A stretch of 64,000 nucleotides of DNA from JAMXLO01 sp963850535. Its GTDB lineage: Bacteria; Pseudomonadota; Alphaproteobacteria; Acetobacterales; Acetobacteraceae. The stretch spans positions 1 to 64,000 of the forward strand of contig CAWKMC010000039.1 of assembly GCA_963850535.1 (NCBI GenBank). Reading direction: 5' to 3'. Position numbers and translations under genes: made by a program. Below the pieces are notes generated by a model that saw only the letters and a list, made by a program, of their open reading frames with translations, had not been told where the DNA came from and ran no database searches. Below, piece by piece: positions 18,890-27,889 of the stretch (the stretch's first letter is position 1; the number at the start of each line of letters is the position of its first letter).

Positions 18890-19528
18890 TCAGGCCAGTT
18901 TTGCCTCAGTGCGCGCCTGCAACGCCTCCAGCGTCATGCCGGGGGTCATCTCACGCACGGCAAAACCCTCTGGTGTCACATCGAGCACCGCGAGGTTTGT
19001 ATAGACCCGCTTCACCACGCCCTTTGCAGTCAGCGGATAAGTGCAACGCCGCCGCAGCCGCGGCTCGCCTTCTTTGGTGGTGTGTTCCATCACCACCCAC
19101 AGACGCTGTGCGCCGATCGCAAGATCCATGGCGCCCCCAACCTGCTTCACCGGCTCGTCAGCCGATCTCGCCCAGTTCGCGATATCGCCGTTCTCGGCAA
19201 CTTCGAATGCGCCGAGTACGCATAGGTCCAGATGGCCGCCTCGGGCAATCGCGAAGCTGTCCGCATGATGCACATACGATCCGCCGATACGCAGCGTGAC
19301 ATGCGTGGTGCTGGCGTTGATCAGGAACGGATTGACCGAATGGGGCGCTGGCGCCGGACCAACTCCTATCACGCCATTTTCGGCGTGGAAGATCACCTCG
19401 CGATCCGGCGGTACGAAGTCGGCGACCAGCGTCGGAATGCCGATGCCGAGATTGACCAGCCAGCCTTCCGGTATGTCGCGCGCGCACCAGGCCGCGATGC
19501 CGTTGCGATCGAGCGGAGTGAATGCCAT
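18890..19528 (-). CDS. 3-oxoacid CoA-transferase subunit B
   Basis: A 212-residue family I CoA-transferase beta subunit. NLGIGIPTLVADFV opens the fold and ENGVIGVGP carries the active-site Glu that forms the thioester with CoA. The C-terminal region GVVKRVYTNLAVLDVT is typical of PcaJ/ScoB. It follows subunit A by 10 bp, and GAGAGGG precedes its ATG. The pair would activate a 3-oxoacid (3-oxoadipate or acetoacetate type) with CoA from succinyl-CoA or acetyl-CoA. Confidence 0.9.
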   Translation of the reverse strand: MAFTPLDRNGIAAWCARDIPEGWLVNLGIGIPTLVADFVPPDREVIFHAENGVIGVGPAPAPHSVNPFLINASTTHVTLRIGGSYVHHADSFAIARGGHLDLCVLGAFEVAENGDIANWARSADEPVKQVGGAMDLAIGAQRLWVVMEHTTKEGEPRLRRRCTYPLTAKGVVKRVYTNLAVLDVTPEGFAVREMTPGMTLEALQARTEAKLA

Positions 19529-19538
19529 CGAAACCCTC

Positions 19539-20198
19539 TCAGAGCGGCACGTGCAGCACGCGTTTCACGAAGATGCCCGGCGTGACGATGGTCTCCGGCG
19601 CCAGTTCGCCGAGTTCGACGACATTGCGCGTCATCGCGATGGTGAGCTTCGCGGCCATCGCCATCACCGGATTGAAGTTTCGTGCACTGTCGCGATAGGT
19701 CAGGTTACCCCAGCGATCCGCCTGCCATGCCTCGATCAGTGCCACATCACCTGGCAGCGGATATTCCAGCAGGCACAGCTTGCCGCCGATCTCGCGCGTT
19801 TCGCGTCCTTCGGCCAGCAGCGTATCGGCGCCGGTCGGTGTATAGAAACCGGTGATGCCGGCGCCGGCAGCGCGCATTCTCTCGGCCATCGTGCCTTGCG
19901 GAACAATATCCACCTCCAACTCGCCGCGTTGGAACAGTCGTCCGGCGAGACTTGCAGGGCGCACGAAACTGCAGATCAGCCGGCGCACGCGGCCCAGCGA
20001 CAGCAGGCGTTCGATCGCGCTGCCATCGCGTCCGCCGGCAACCGCAACGATGGTCAGATCGCGTGCACCTTGCTCGATCAGGCCGTCGAGCAGCGGCGTC
20101 GGAATGCCGACGTCGCCGAACCCGCCGAGCAGAATGGTGGAACCATCGGCAACACCTGCCATGGCATCCGCCATGGTGTGCACGAACTTATCGATCAT
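19539..20198 (-). CDS. 3-oxoacid CoA-transferase subunit A
   Basis: A 219-residue alpha subunit of a family I CoA-transferase, with GSTILLGGFGDVGIP (the G-x-G CoA-binding region), FYTPTGADTLLAEG, and RWGNLTYRDSARNFNPVMA. I chose the ATG at 20198 (MIDKFVHTMADAM) because it matches where the family starts; an in-frame ATG at 20249 would add 17 residues (MRLGRLDPARAVRYGPP) and has a somewhat better ribosome-binding site, so it cannot be excluded. It heads a same-strand run with subunit B, the binding protein and the hydrolase. Confidence 0.87.
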   Translation of the reverse strand: MIDKFVHTMADAMAGVADGSTILLGGFGDVGIPTPLLDGLIEQGARDLTIVAVAGGRDGSAIERLLSLGRVRRLICSFVRPASLAGRLFQRGELEVDIVPQGTMAERMRAAGAGITGFYTPTGADTLLAEGRETREIGGKLCLLEYPLPGDVALIEAWQADRWGNLTYRDSARNFNPVMAMAAKLTIAMTRNVVELGELAPETIVTPGIFVKRVLHVPL

Positions 20199-20354
20199 TG
20201 GCGGACCGTAGCGCACGGCTCGAGCAGGGTCGAGCCGACCGAGACGCATTGCATATTTCCCGCCAATTGAAACGGAGTCTTAGACTTTCTGCGTTATGTC
20301 GTCCGGGGTCTCCAGCGGTCTCCCAGAACCGCGGCCGCAAATTCGGAGCAAGCA

Positions 20355-21620
20355 ATGTCGGCGACGACGCGAAGTGCCTTGGCGGGTCGAGCGGGTCTCA
20401 GCGCTACACTTGGACGCCCGCTGAAGCTCGCAGCCGCCTGCGCCGTGCTGGTGGTGGGAGGCTATGCAATCTGGTCAGCGCAACGGTTCGTGGTGAGCGA
20501 CAACGCTGTCGTTTCTGCATACGTCATGTCGCTGCGTGCGCCAATTGAAGGCTATGTGTCGGGCCATCCTGCAGCGATAGGCCGCGAAATCCACGGCGGC
20601 GATATCCTCGCGACCATGACCAATCCGCTGGCTGATGATCAACGCCTTGTTGATTTCGAAGAACGGGTGAATCGGCTGACGGTTGAGCAGGCAACGCTCC
20701 TTCGTCAGCGTGACACCCTCGAAGCGACCCGGCGCGATCTGTTGCAACGGGCTGAGGAGCATCGTCACGCCATGGTGGCGAAACTGTCGGGTCAGGTCGC
20801 GTCAGCACAGATGGCACTCGAGGCCAAATTGGCCGAAAGCGAGCAGGCGAAGCGCGATTACCATCGCAAGGTGGACCTGGCGCGCTCGGGAACGGCGTCA
20901 ACCTCCGATCTGGAGCGCGCGCAGTTCGCATCCGACGCACTGGATCGCCAAGCGCGCTCGCTGGGCGGGCAGCTCACGGCCTTCCAGGCGGAACTTGCGG
21001 CAGCGGACCACGGTATTCTGACCGAGAACGGCGGCAACGATGTGCCATATTCGGTCCAGCGCGCCGACGAAGTGCGTCTGCGCCTGGCCGACCTGGACCG
21101 CACGCTGGACGCAGTGAGGGAGGACGCCACGGAGGCGGTTTCGCGCGTGGAAGCCGAACGTCGCAGGCTGACCATGCTGCACTCGGCGACGCTGGCAGCA
21201 CCGTCAGCTGGAATGCTGTGGAAGCTCGGCGCGTCGACGGGCGAACGAATCGGCACCGGCGATACCGCTGCGGAGCTGGTAGACTGCGGTGCGGCATTTC
21301 TGGTCGCTGCCGTGCCGCAGAAGGCCTACTCGAACATTGTGCTGGGCGGCGATGCGCGGTTCCGGCTGGCGGGTGAAGGCGCCGAACGCACGGGCAGGAT
21401 CATGTCGATTACCGGCGACACCAGCTTAGTCGGCGATCGCAACCTGGCCGCCGTACCGCTCGACCTGCACCAGCCGACCGTAATGGTACGCATCGAAGTG
21501 CCGCCATCGCCGAACACCGCGGCCGAGTGCCTGGTCGGCCGCACCGCACGGATCCTGCTGCCCACTTCGGGCGGCGGCGTCATGGCGGCGATATCGCGGC
21601 TGGCGCAGCGCATCTTCTGA
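20355..21620 (+). CDS. HlyD-family membrane-fusion-like protein
   Basis: A 421-residue inner-membrane-anchored periplasmic protein: one N-terminal transmembrane segment (about residues 24-42), a lipoyl-like half (VSAYVMSLRAPIEGYV), a long alpha-helical hairpin about residues 95-270 rich in Glu/Arg/Gln, then the second half-motif SATLAAPSAGMLWKL and a beta-barrel part. GGAGCAAGCA precedes the ATG. Only 10 bp separate it from a PilZ-containing glycosyltransferase gene, so it probably works with that enzyme in polysaccharide synthesis or export, as Alg44 does with Alg8, rather than in drug efflux. Confidence 0.85.
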   Translation: MSATTRSALAGRAGLSATLGRPLKLAAACAVLVVGGYAIWSAQRFVVSDNAVVSAYVMSLRAPIEGYVSGHPAAIGREIHGGDILATMTNPLADDQRLVDFEERVNRLTVEQATLLRQRDTLEATRRDLLQRAEEHRHAMVAKLSGQVASAQMALEAKLAESEQAKRDYHRKVDLARSGTASTSDLERAQFASDALDRQARSLGGQLTAFQAELAAADHGILTENGGNDVPYSVQRADEVRLRLADLDRTLDAVREDATEAVSRVEAERRRLTMLHSATLAAPSAGMLWKLGASTGERIGTGDTAAELVDCGAAFLVAAVPQKAYSNIVLGGDARFRLAGEGAERTGRIMSITGDTSLVGDRNLAAVPLDLHQPTVMVRIEVPPSPNTAAECLVGRTARILLPTSGGGVMAAISRLAQRIF

Positions 21621-21630
21621 CCGCCGTGTG

Positions 21631-23598
21631 ATGCTCGACCTGCATACCTGGGGACCACTGCTGGTCACTATCGGGCTGATGTGTGGCCTGGTTCAGATAA
21701 CCGGCCGCGCCGCTCGCATTGCGCGCGCGGTGGCCGCCTCGCTCGCAATCGTCCTCGCCGTCCGTTACTTGTGGTGGCGCTACGCCATGTCACTGCCGGA
21801 TCCGGCTGGTCAGGCATTCGCACAGACGGCATGGACCTGGCTGTTCCTCATCACCGAGACGATGGCCTGCTTGACCTCGATCTCAATGCTCGGCTGGATG
21901 AGCCGCTGGCGCAACCGCTCGGCGGAAGCCGACCGTGCAGCGCAATCGCCAATACTGGCGGCCCCGGTCGATGTGCTGATTGCCACCTACAATGAGCCGT
22001 ACGACATCCTGGAGCGGACTATTGTCGCAGCGACCAGTATCATCCATGACAATCTCCGGGTATGGGTACTGGATGACGGCGCCCGACCCTGGGTGAAGCA
22101 GCTTGCCGACGAGCTGGGCGCATATTACGTCGCACGCAGCGACAACACGCACGCCAAGGCGGGGAATATCAACAACGGGCTTGCCCATGCCCTGTCCACC
22201 GGACGCAAACCTGAATTCGTGCTGCTGTTGGATGCCGATTTCACGGTCAGTCGCTGGTTTCTGCGACGCACGCTCGGTCTATTCGAGGCGGACGACGTTG
22301 CCATTGTGCAAACGCCACAGCACTTTTACAATGCCGACCCGATCCAGGCCGGCCTGCTCTGCGCCGAGATCTGGCCGGACGAACAGCGGTTCTTCTTCGA
22401 CTCCCTAATGGAATCGCGCGATGCGTGGGGAGCCGCGTTTTGCTGCGGCACCTCGGCGGTGATCCGTGTGAAGGCACTGGTGGACATCGGCGGCATGGCC
22501 ACCGAGACGGTGACCGAGGACATGCTGACCACGTTCAAGTTGAAGGAGCATGGCTACCGGACCATCTTTCTCAACGAGCAGCTCAGCATGGGGCTCGCGC
22601 CGGAAGGCCTGCAGGAATACATCAAGCAGCGCTCGCGCTGGTGCCTCGGCGGTATCCAGCAGCTTTATACCCGCTGGTCCTTCGCCGGCCCTGCTCGCGT
22701 TGGCCTGATCAATCGCCTCAGTTGCCTCGATACGGTTGGCTACTGGATCTTTACGTTTCCCTTCAAGCTGTTGCTGATCACCGCGCCGCTGGTGTTCTGG
22801 TGGACGGGAAGCTCGGTGGTGAGCGCCGAACCCAGCGATATTCTGTATTGGCTCGCTCCATCGGCGGCGGCGAGCATCATCTTCACCATCGGCTACGCCG
22901 GCAATCGCGTGATGCCGGTCATGACCGACGTGAGCCAGCTGCTTTCGGCGGTCGCCATCATCGGGACGGTCGCGACAGGTCTCGTTCGGCCATGGGGACA
23001 TCCGTTCAGGGTGACGGCGAAAGGCTGCACGACGGATAGCGTCACCATCCAATGGCGGATCGCGCTTCCCTTCGCCGCGCTGGCTGGCGCCACGCTGGTC
23101 GGCATGCTGATTCACCTGACGCCCTACTCGCAACTGAAGGCGATGCCCGGCTACTCTCTCAACATCATCTGGTCGATTTGCAGCATCGCCATCCTAGCGC
23201 TAGCGACTAAAGTCTGCTTTGAACCACCACGCCGCAGGTTGAACGAACGGTTCGCAACCGACGAGCCGGCTGTGCTCAGTTTGCCGAACAGCAGGACGCT
23301 GAGCTGTCTGGTCCGCGATGTTTCGATAGGTGGTGCCCAGCTGCAGTATCCGATCGGTTCCCCCGAGCCGTGGAGCAACCTGTCGCCAGGGCGCTTGACC
23401 TTCCTGACCGATGGCACAACGGTCCGGTTCCGACCCGTGCGTGCAAACGGCGGCAATCTCGCGGTGAAGTTCGATGACGATGCCGCCAGTCGTCGGGTGA
23501 TGATCGGCAAGCTGTTCGCTGGCGGCTACAGCAACGAGATCGAGCGCATCTCCATGCGCAGTGTCCTCTTCCGTTCTGTGCAGACGCTCTTCAGATAA
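21631..23598 (+). CDS. cellulose-synthase-like GT2 glycosyltransferase with PilZ domain
   Basis: A 655-residue membrane glycosyltransferase. Four N-terminal and several C-terminal transmembrane helices flank a family 2 catalytic domain with the full processive motif: VLDDGA (about 146-151), LLDADF (about 199-204), TED (295-297) and QRSRW (333-337). The C-terminus is a PilZ domain with RLNER (536-540) and DVSIGG (563-568), the R-x3-R and D-x-S-x2-G elements that bind cyclic di-GMP. It should polymerise a beta-glucan or related exopolysaccharide under c-di-GMP control. The start (ATG 21631) lacks a clear ribosome-binding site, suggesting coupling to the upstream gene. No BcsB, BcsC or BcsZ homologue is adjacent. 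Confidence 0.9.
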   Translation: MLDLHTWGPLLVTIGLMCGLVQITGRAARIARAVAASLAIVLAVRYLWWRYAMSLPDPAGQAFAQTAWTWLFLITETMACLTSISMLGWMSRWRNRSAEADRAAQSPILAAPVDVLIATYNEPYDILERTIVAATSIIHDNLRVWVLDDGARPWVKQLADELGAYYVARSDNTHAKAGNINNGLAHALSTGRKPEFVLLLDADFTVSRWFLRRTLGLFEADDVAIVQTPQHFYNADPIQAGLLCAEIWPDEQRFFFDSLMESRDAWGAAFCCGTSAVIRVKALVDIGGMATETVTEDMLTTFKLKEHGYRTIFLNEQLSMGLAPEGLQEYIKQRSRWCLGGIQQLYTRWSFAGPARVGLINRLSCLDTVGYWIFTFPFKLLLITAPLVFWWTGSSVVSAEPSDILYWLAPSAAASIIFTIGYAGNRVMPVMTDVSQLLSAVAIIGTVATGLVRPWGHPFRVTAKGCTTDSVTIQWRIALPFAALAGATLVGMLIHLTPYSQLKAMPGYSLNIIWSICSIAILALATKVCFEPPRRRLNERFATDEPAVLSLPNSRTLSCLVRDVSIGGAQLQYPIGSPEPWSNLSPGRLTFLTDGTTVRFRPVRANGGNLAVKFDDDAASRRVMIGKLFAGGYSNEIERISMRSVLFRSVQTLFR

Positions 23599-23684
23599 CA
23601 GCGGAGATTCGCCGGCCCTTGTGCTGGGGTTTCCCTGAGCCTGCCTTGCCGATACCTTCCCTCTACTGAAAGACGAGGAGCGAC

Positions 23685-25001
23685 ATGGCAGATACTGTGC
23701 AATCGCCAGTCTTGCCGACAGTTGAGGAAGACGCAGCGATGGTGCGCCGTGCTGTGCTCGCCTGCGCCGCGGGTCAGGCGTTCGAGATCTTCGACTTCGT
23801 CATCTACGGGTTCTTCGCCGTCGCCATCGGCCACGCGTTCTTTCCGTCGAGCGACCCTGCGGCCTCGCTGCTGGCGAGCTTCGCGACCTTCGCGGTGGGC
23901 TTCCTGTTCAGGCCGGTCGGGGCTCTGGTCATCGGCTACTACGGTGATCGTTTCGGTCGGCGCAAAGCGCTGGTGGTCACCGTGGGACTGATGGCTTGCG
24001 CAACCGGTATCACCGGTCTCATCCCGTCATATGCGGCAATCGGCCTCTGGGCACCGATCCTGTTGGTGCTCTGTCGCATGCTGCAGGGCTTTTCCACTGG
24101 CGGTGAATGGGGCGGCGCCGCGGCGTTCCTGGTCGAGCATGCGCCGGCCGGACGCCGCGGCCTGATCGGCAGCTTCCAGCAGGCGGCGACGGCCATCGGT
24201 GCAATGGGTGCCACGTTTTCGGCTGCCATTCTCAGTTCATCCATGAGCTCGGAAAGCTTCTTCACCTGGGGCTGGCGCATCCCCTTCCTGATCGGCTTCG
24301 TCCTTGGCCCGATCGGCTATTATCTACGGACGCGTGTTGCCGAAACGCCGGCCTTTCAGCGCGCGTTGGAGACGCAGACCATCAAGCGCATGCCAATCGC
24401 CGAAGCGATCAGCTCCCATGGCGGCATGTTCCTGGCCGGTTTCGGACTGTCGATCATCGGCTGCGTGATCAACTACGTGTTCCTGGTGTTTCTACCGAGT
24501 TTCGCGTCGCAGACACTGAAGATCGATCTGCGTTATGCGCTATGGTCGACTGCACTGGCGGGCACGCTGTATCTCGTGCTGACGCCGATCGTCGGCCACT
24601 ACTCGGATCGCGTGGGGCGCAAGCCGATGCTGTTTGCCTGCTCGCTGCTGGCAGTGATCATGGCATATCCGTTGTTTCTGTTCCTCGCGACTTATCCGAC
24701 CTTCTGGGGCATGCTGCTGGTCCAGGCGATCGCCCAGGCGGTGCTGACGCTGTACACCGGGGTGATCTCAACGATCCTGTCGGAGATGTTCCCGACCAAC
24801 ATTCGCTACACGGCGCTGTCGGTCAGCTATGGCTTTGCAGTGGCGATCTTCGGCGGCTTCGCGCCTTACATCTCGACGTTCCTGGTACGGATCACCGGCG
24901 ACGTGCTGGCGCCGAGTTATTACGTGATAGCCGCCGGGATCGTCAGCGGCATCGCCGTGCTGTTCGTGCAGGAGCGTCATCGCGCGCCTGCGTTGGCTTA
25001 A
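23685..25001 (+). CDS. MHS-family MFS transporter (metabolite:H+ symporter)
   Basis: A 438-residue, 12-helix inner-membrane transporter. The signature GYYGDRFGRRKALVV between helices 2 and 3 and HYSDRVGRKPML in the second half are MFS motif-A copies, and MLQGFSTGGEWGGAAAFLVEHAP is diagnostic of the metabolite:H+ symporter group (ShiA, ProP, KgtP relatives) that import organic acids, betaines or shikimate. GAGGAGCGAC is a strong ribosome-binding site. The alpha/beta hydrolase gene follows after 11 bp, suggesting import of an ester or amide followed by hydrolysis. Confidence 0.9.
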   Translation: MADTVQSPVLPTVEEDAAMVRRAVLACAAGQAFEIFDFVIYGFFAVAIGHAFFPSSDPAASLLASFATFAVGFLFRPVGALVIGYYGDRFGRRKALVVTVGLMACATGITGLIPSYAAIGLWAPILLVLCRMLQGFSTGGEWGGAAAFLVEHAPAGRRGLIGSFQQAATAIGAMGATFSAAILSSSMSSESFFTWGWRIPFLIGFVLGPIGYYLRTRVAETPAFQRALETQTIKRMPIAEAISSHGGMFLAGFGLSIIGCVINYVFLVFLPSFASQTLKIDLRYALWSTALAGTLYLVLTPIVGHYSDRVGRKPMLFACSLLAVIMAYPLFLFLATYPTFWGMLLVQAIAQAVLTLYTGVISTILSEMFPTNIRYTALSVSYGFAVAIFGGFAPYISTFLVRITGDVLAPSYYVIAAGIVSGIAVLFVQERHRAPALA

Positions 25002-25012
25002 AGGAGGGAAAC

Positions 25013-25702
25013 ATGGCGAACGTTGTACTGGTGCATGGCGCCTATCAAGGTGGCTGGATTTGGCAGCCAGTCGTCGCACGGCTAACAGCATCGGGACATC
25101 GCGTCTATGCGCCTTCGCTGGATGGTTGCGCGGAACGCCGCCACGCGCTGCGTCCTGGCATCACCACCGAGACACATGGGCAGGAAATCGCCGAACTGCT
25201 GTTCTTCGAGGATCTGCGCGACGTTGTGCTGGTAGGCACCAGCAGCGGCGGCATGGTCGTGTGCAGCGCCGCGGAGCGTGCGCGCGAACGGATCGGCCGG
25301 CTGGTGTTTCTTGATGCATTGGCGCTGTTCGATGGCGAGCGGATCGGCGATATCGTCAACCGGACAGCGCGCGTCACCACAGAACTGACCACCGGCCCGT
25401 CGCGCGAGGACGCGGCATCGCGGATGTTCGCCAGCCTGGACGGACCACTCAAAGCTTGGACGCTGGAGCGCTATGCGCCGCATCCGGTTGCCGCAATGGA
25501 CCAGCCGGTGAAGTTGCCGTCGTTCTGGCAGCAAAGCTGGAAGGCGGCCGTTGTCTGGTGCCGCCAGGCACCAAATCCTGGCGAGCCTCATCAGCGTCGC
25601 GCTGCGCAGAAACTCGGCGCGACATGGCACGAGCTGGATGCAGGGCATTATCCGATGCTGACGGCGCCAGAGGAGACGGCCCGGCTGATCATGCAGGGAT
25701 GA
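25013..25702 (+). CDS. alpha/beta hydrolase
   Basis: A 229-residue cytoplasmic hydrolase of the small EstC/hydroxynitrile-lyase-like type: VLVHGAYQGGWIW provides the oxyanion loop, VLVGTSSGGMV the nucleophile elbow with its Ser, and ELDAGHYPML the catalytic His. AAAGGAGGGAAAC precedes the ATG at 25013, giving a far better start than the longer open frame upstream, which only shadows the transporter. It probably forms an operon with the MHS transporter and overlaps the downstream lipoprotein gene by ATGA. Confidence 0.85.
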   Translation: MANVVLVHGAYQGGWIWQPVVARLTASGHRVYAPSLDGCAERRHALRPGITTETHGQEIAELLFFEDLRDVVLVGTSSGGMVVCSAAERARERIGRLVFLDALALFDGERIGDIVNRTARVTTELTTGPSREDAASRMFASLDGPLKAWTLERYAPHPVAAMDQPVKLPSFWQQSWKAAVVWCRQAPNPGEPHQRRAAQKLGATWHELDAGHYPMLTAPEETARLIMQG

Positions 25703-25995
25703 TCGCTGGACGTGTGCAAGCGTTCCGCGCCACTTCGACTGTATTCATCCTGCTGTTAGGATTGAGCGGCTGCGCCGCCTACGATCCACCGATACAGGGT
25801 GACCACACGTCGGAGAAGTACAAGACCGATCTTGAGGCATGTCGCACGACATCAAGGGAAACAGTCCGCCTCAAGAACGCCGCGACACCACAGAGTTGGA
25901 TCATCTCGCCGATTACCGGGCCGCCCGAAGTACGGGCCGCGATCCGAGCCTGCATGACGGGAAAAGGCTATGTGCTGGAGAAGACCGACGATTAA
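25699..25995 (+). CDS. small putative lipoprotein
   Basis: A 98-residue protein with a lipoprotein signal sequence (RATSTVFILLLGLSGC; Cys at about residue 26) and a short mature domain containing two further Cys residues in DLEACRTT and IRACMTGKGY. The ATG overlaps the stop of the hydrolase gene (ATGA), so it is likely translated by coupling. Small secreted proteins ending RACMxGKGY are widespread in proteobacteria but uncharacterised. Function unknown. Confidence 0.7.
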   Translation: MIAGRVQAFRATSTVFILLLGLSGCAAYDPPIQGDHTSEKYKTDLEACRTTSRETVRLKNAATPQSWIISPITGPPEVRAAIRACMTGKGYVLEKTDD

Positions 25996-25997
25996 TC

Positions 25998-26591
25998 TCA
26001 CCAATCGCCTCGCCAGGCGCGTCTAACGCGCTCGATCCGTCCGAGTTCGTGCCAGGCAGTGTCGGCCTCTCGCATCTGTTCGGCAGCCTGCAACGCTTCC
26101 CAAGCCTCGTGACGTGCGATCTCCAGCGCTTCCAATGTGTCCGCCAACTCAGCCCGCAGATTGTCGATCCTGCCACGCAATGAGTTGGATCGCATGAGCT
26201 CCCCATTGTGCGCCTGCACCGCCCGATTGGCTCGCTCGCGTTCCAGACGGGCCATCTGTTCGGCCGCCTCTGCGCGTTCGCGCAAAACTGTGACTGATGT
26301 CTCCAGTGCGCCGATCGCCTCTCTGACGTAGGCGTCAGCGTCGCCGTTCTTGCCACGGGCCGGCTCCCACCAATCGGGGGGAACCAGGGCGCGCATAGTG
26401 CCATGATTGTCCTTTTGCCGCCGCCATCCACGCCGCACCACCAGCTTGATCGCCGATGACGTGGAGATGCGGCGCGCCGCAGCCAGCTCCGTGTAGGTCA
26501 TCCATCGGCTATCGGCCGCTTCGTCAGCGGAGCCGTTCGCCACTGCCTGCATGCGGTCCCCCATCCAGCATTCTAGCCGGGAATGAATCAT
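25998..26591 (-). CDS. putative HTH and coiled-coil DNA-binding protein
   Basis: A 197-residue protein with two visible parts. Residues 29-75 (MTYTELAAARRISTSSAIKLV then RRGWRRQKDN) look like a MerR-like helix-turn-helix followed by a basic wing. Residues about 88-165 are strongly alpha-helical with many Glu, Arg and Ala (coiled coil). I know this arrangement from accessory or plasmid proteins of alphaproteobacteria but cannot name a function. Starts at 26591, or codons 10 or 14, are all possible. It converges with the lipoprotein gene, stop codons two bases apart. Confidence 0.65.
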   Translation of the reverse strand: MIHSRLECWMGDRMQAVANGSADEAADSRWMTYTELAAARRISTSSAIKLVVRRGWRRQKDNHGTMRALVPPDWWEPARGKNGDADAYVREAIGALETSVTVLRERAEAAEQMARLERERANRAVQAHNGELMRSNSLRGRIDNLRAELADTLEALEIARHEAWEALQAAEQMREADTAWHELGRIERVRRAWRGDW

Positions 26592-26710
26592 TTACGCTCG
26601 CGCGATCAGTTGCAAGCGTTGATTGCATGACTTGGTCGTGGCACCACTTGCCGGGGGTGGCGGCACCGCTAATCTTTGTCGTCATAAGCTGCCGCTCAGG
26701 AGACCCGATT

Positions 26711-27889
26711 ATGGAACGCAGTCTGCGCGGCAAGGTCGCGATAGTCGGCATCGGTGAGACCAAATACTACAAGCACGGCCAATCGCCGGAGCCAGAGTTC
26801 AAGCTGGCGCTGATGGCAATCCTGGCTGCTGCTTCAGATGCCGGTATCGATCCAAGCGACATCGACAGTTTTGCCTCCTACAGCAACGACCGGAATGAGC
26901 CCTCACGACTGGCCGCCGCGCTTGGCAGCAAGGAACTGCGGTTGTCCAACATGCAGTGGGGCGGTGGCGGTGGTGGCGGCGCCGCTGCCGTTGGCAATGC
27001 CGCGGCGGCGATCATCACGGGCCAGGCCGACATCGCGGTGGTGTATCGTGCGCTGGCGCAGGGCCAGTTTCAGCGCTTCGGCCGTGCCGGGACGGGTGAT
27101 ACCGTCTCCGGCGACAATGCGCTGATCAATCCATACGGCATCTTCGTACCGGCGCAACGCTACGCACTCAAATTCATGCGTTATATGCACGAGCATGGTA
27201 TTGGGCGCGATGCGATGCGGGCGATCGCCATGGCGTCCTATCATCACGCGCAATCGAACCCGCGCGCGGTAATGCATGGCCGTCCGCTGACCGAGGAGAT
27301 GTACGACACTGCGCGATGGATCGCCGAGCCCTACCGCCTGTTCGATTGCTGCCAGGAGAATGACGGTGCCGCGGCACTGATCCTGGTATCAGCGGAACGC
27401 GCCAAGGACTTCCGCCATAAGCCGGCCTACGTGCTGGCGGCGGCGCAAGGCTCCGACCATCGCAATGCGGCGCGTTCCTTCAATGCGCCAGACTTCGCCT
27501 CATCGAGCTTCGGCCCGGTCGCGCCGCATCTGTGGGAGATGGCCAAGCTTGGTCCTGGCGATGTCGATGTGCTGCAGAGCTATGAGAACTTCACCGGCGG
27601 TGTGTTGATGAGCATGGCCGAGCACGGCTTCTTCAAGCCGCAGGAGGCAAACGAGTTCCTGACCTTGGAAAACCTGCTCGCCCCCGGAGGAAAACTGCCG
27701 TTGAACACCAGCGGCGGCAACCTGGCGGAATGCTACATGCACGGTCTGGAACTGCAGATCGAGGCGGTGCGGCAGATCCGCGGCCAGTCCACCGCGCAGG
27801 TGCCCGACGTGCATGTGGCGGGCATTATCGCCGGGCCAATGGTGACACCCGTATCCACGATGATCATCGGCTCGGAGGAGACGCTGTGA
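26711..27889 (+). CDS. thiolase-fold lipid-transfer-like protein, catalytic residues absent
   Basis: A 392-residue thiolase-superfamily protein of the SCP-x/non-specific lipid-transfer type. VAIVGIGETKYYKHG opens it and NTSGGNLAECYMHGLE marks the C-terminal catalytic loop. The position of the nucleophilic Cys is taken by a run of seven glycines (MQWGGGGGGGAA), so it should not act as a normal thiolase. Proteins like this are usually encoded next to a DUF35 OB-fold/zinc-ribbon partner, as here, and the pair can form aldolase- or acyltransferase-type complexes on CoA esters. AGGAGACCCGATT precedes the ATG. Confidence 0.85.
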   Translation: MERSLRGKVAIVGIGETKYYKHGQSPEPEFKLALMAILAAASDAGIDPSDIDSFASYSNDRNEPSRLAAALGSKELRLSNMQWGGGGGGGAAAVGNAAAAIITGQADIAVVYRALAQGQFQRFGRAGTGDTVSGDNALINPYGIFVPAQRYALKFMRYMHEHGIGRDAMRAIAMASYHHAQSNPRAVMHGRPLTEEMYDTARWIAEPYRLFDCCQENDGAAALILVSAERAKDFRHKPAYVLAAAQGSDHRNAARSFNAPDFASSSFGPVAPHLWEMAKLGPGDVDVLQSYENFTGGVLMSMAEHGFFKPQEANEFLTLENLLAPGGKLPLNTSGGNLAECYMHGLELQIEAVRQIRGQSTAQVPDVHVAGIIAGPMVTPVSTMIIGSEETL

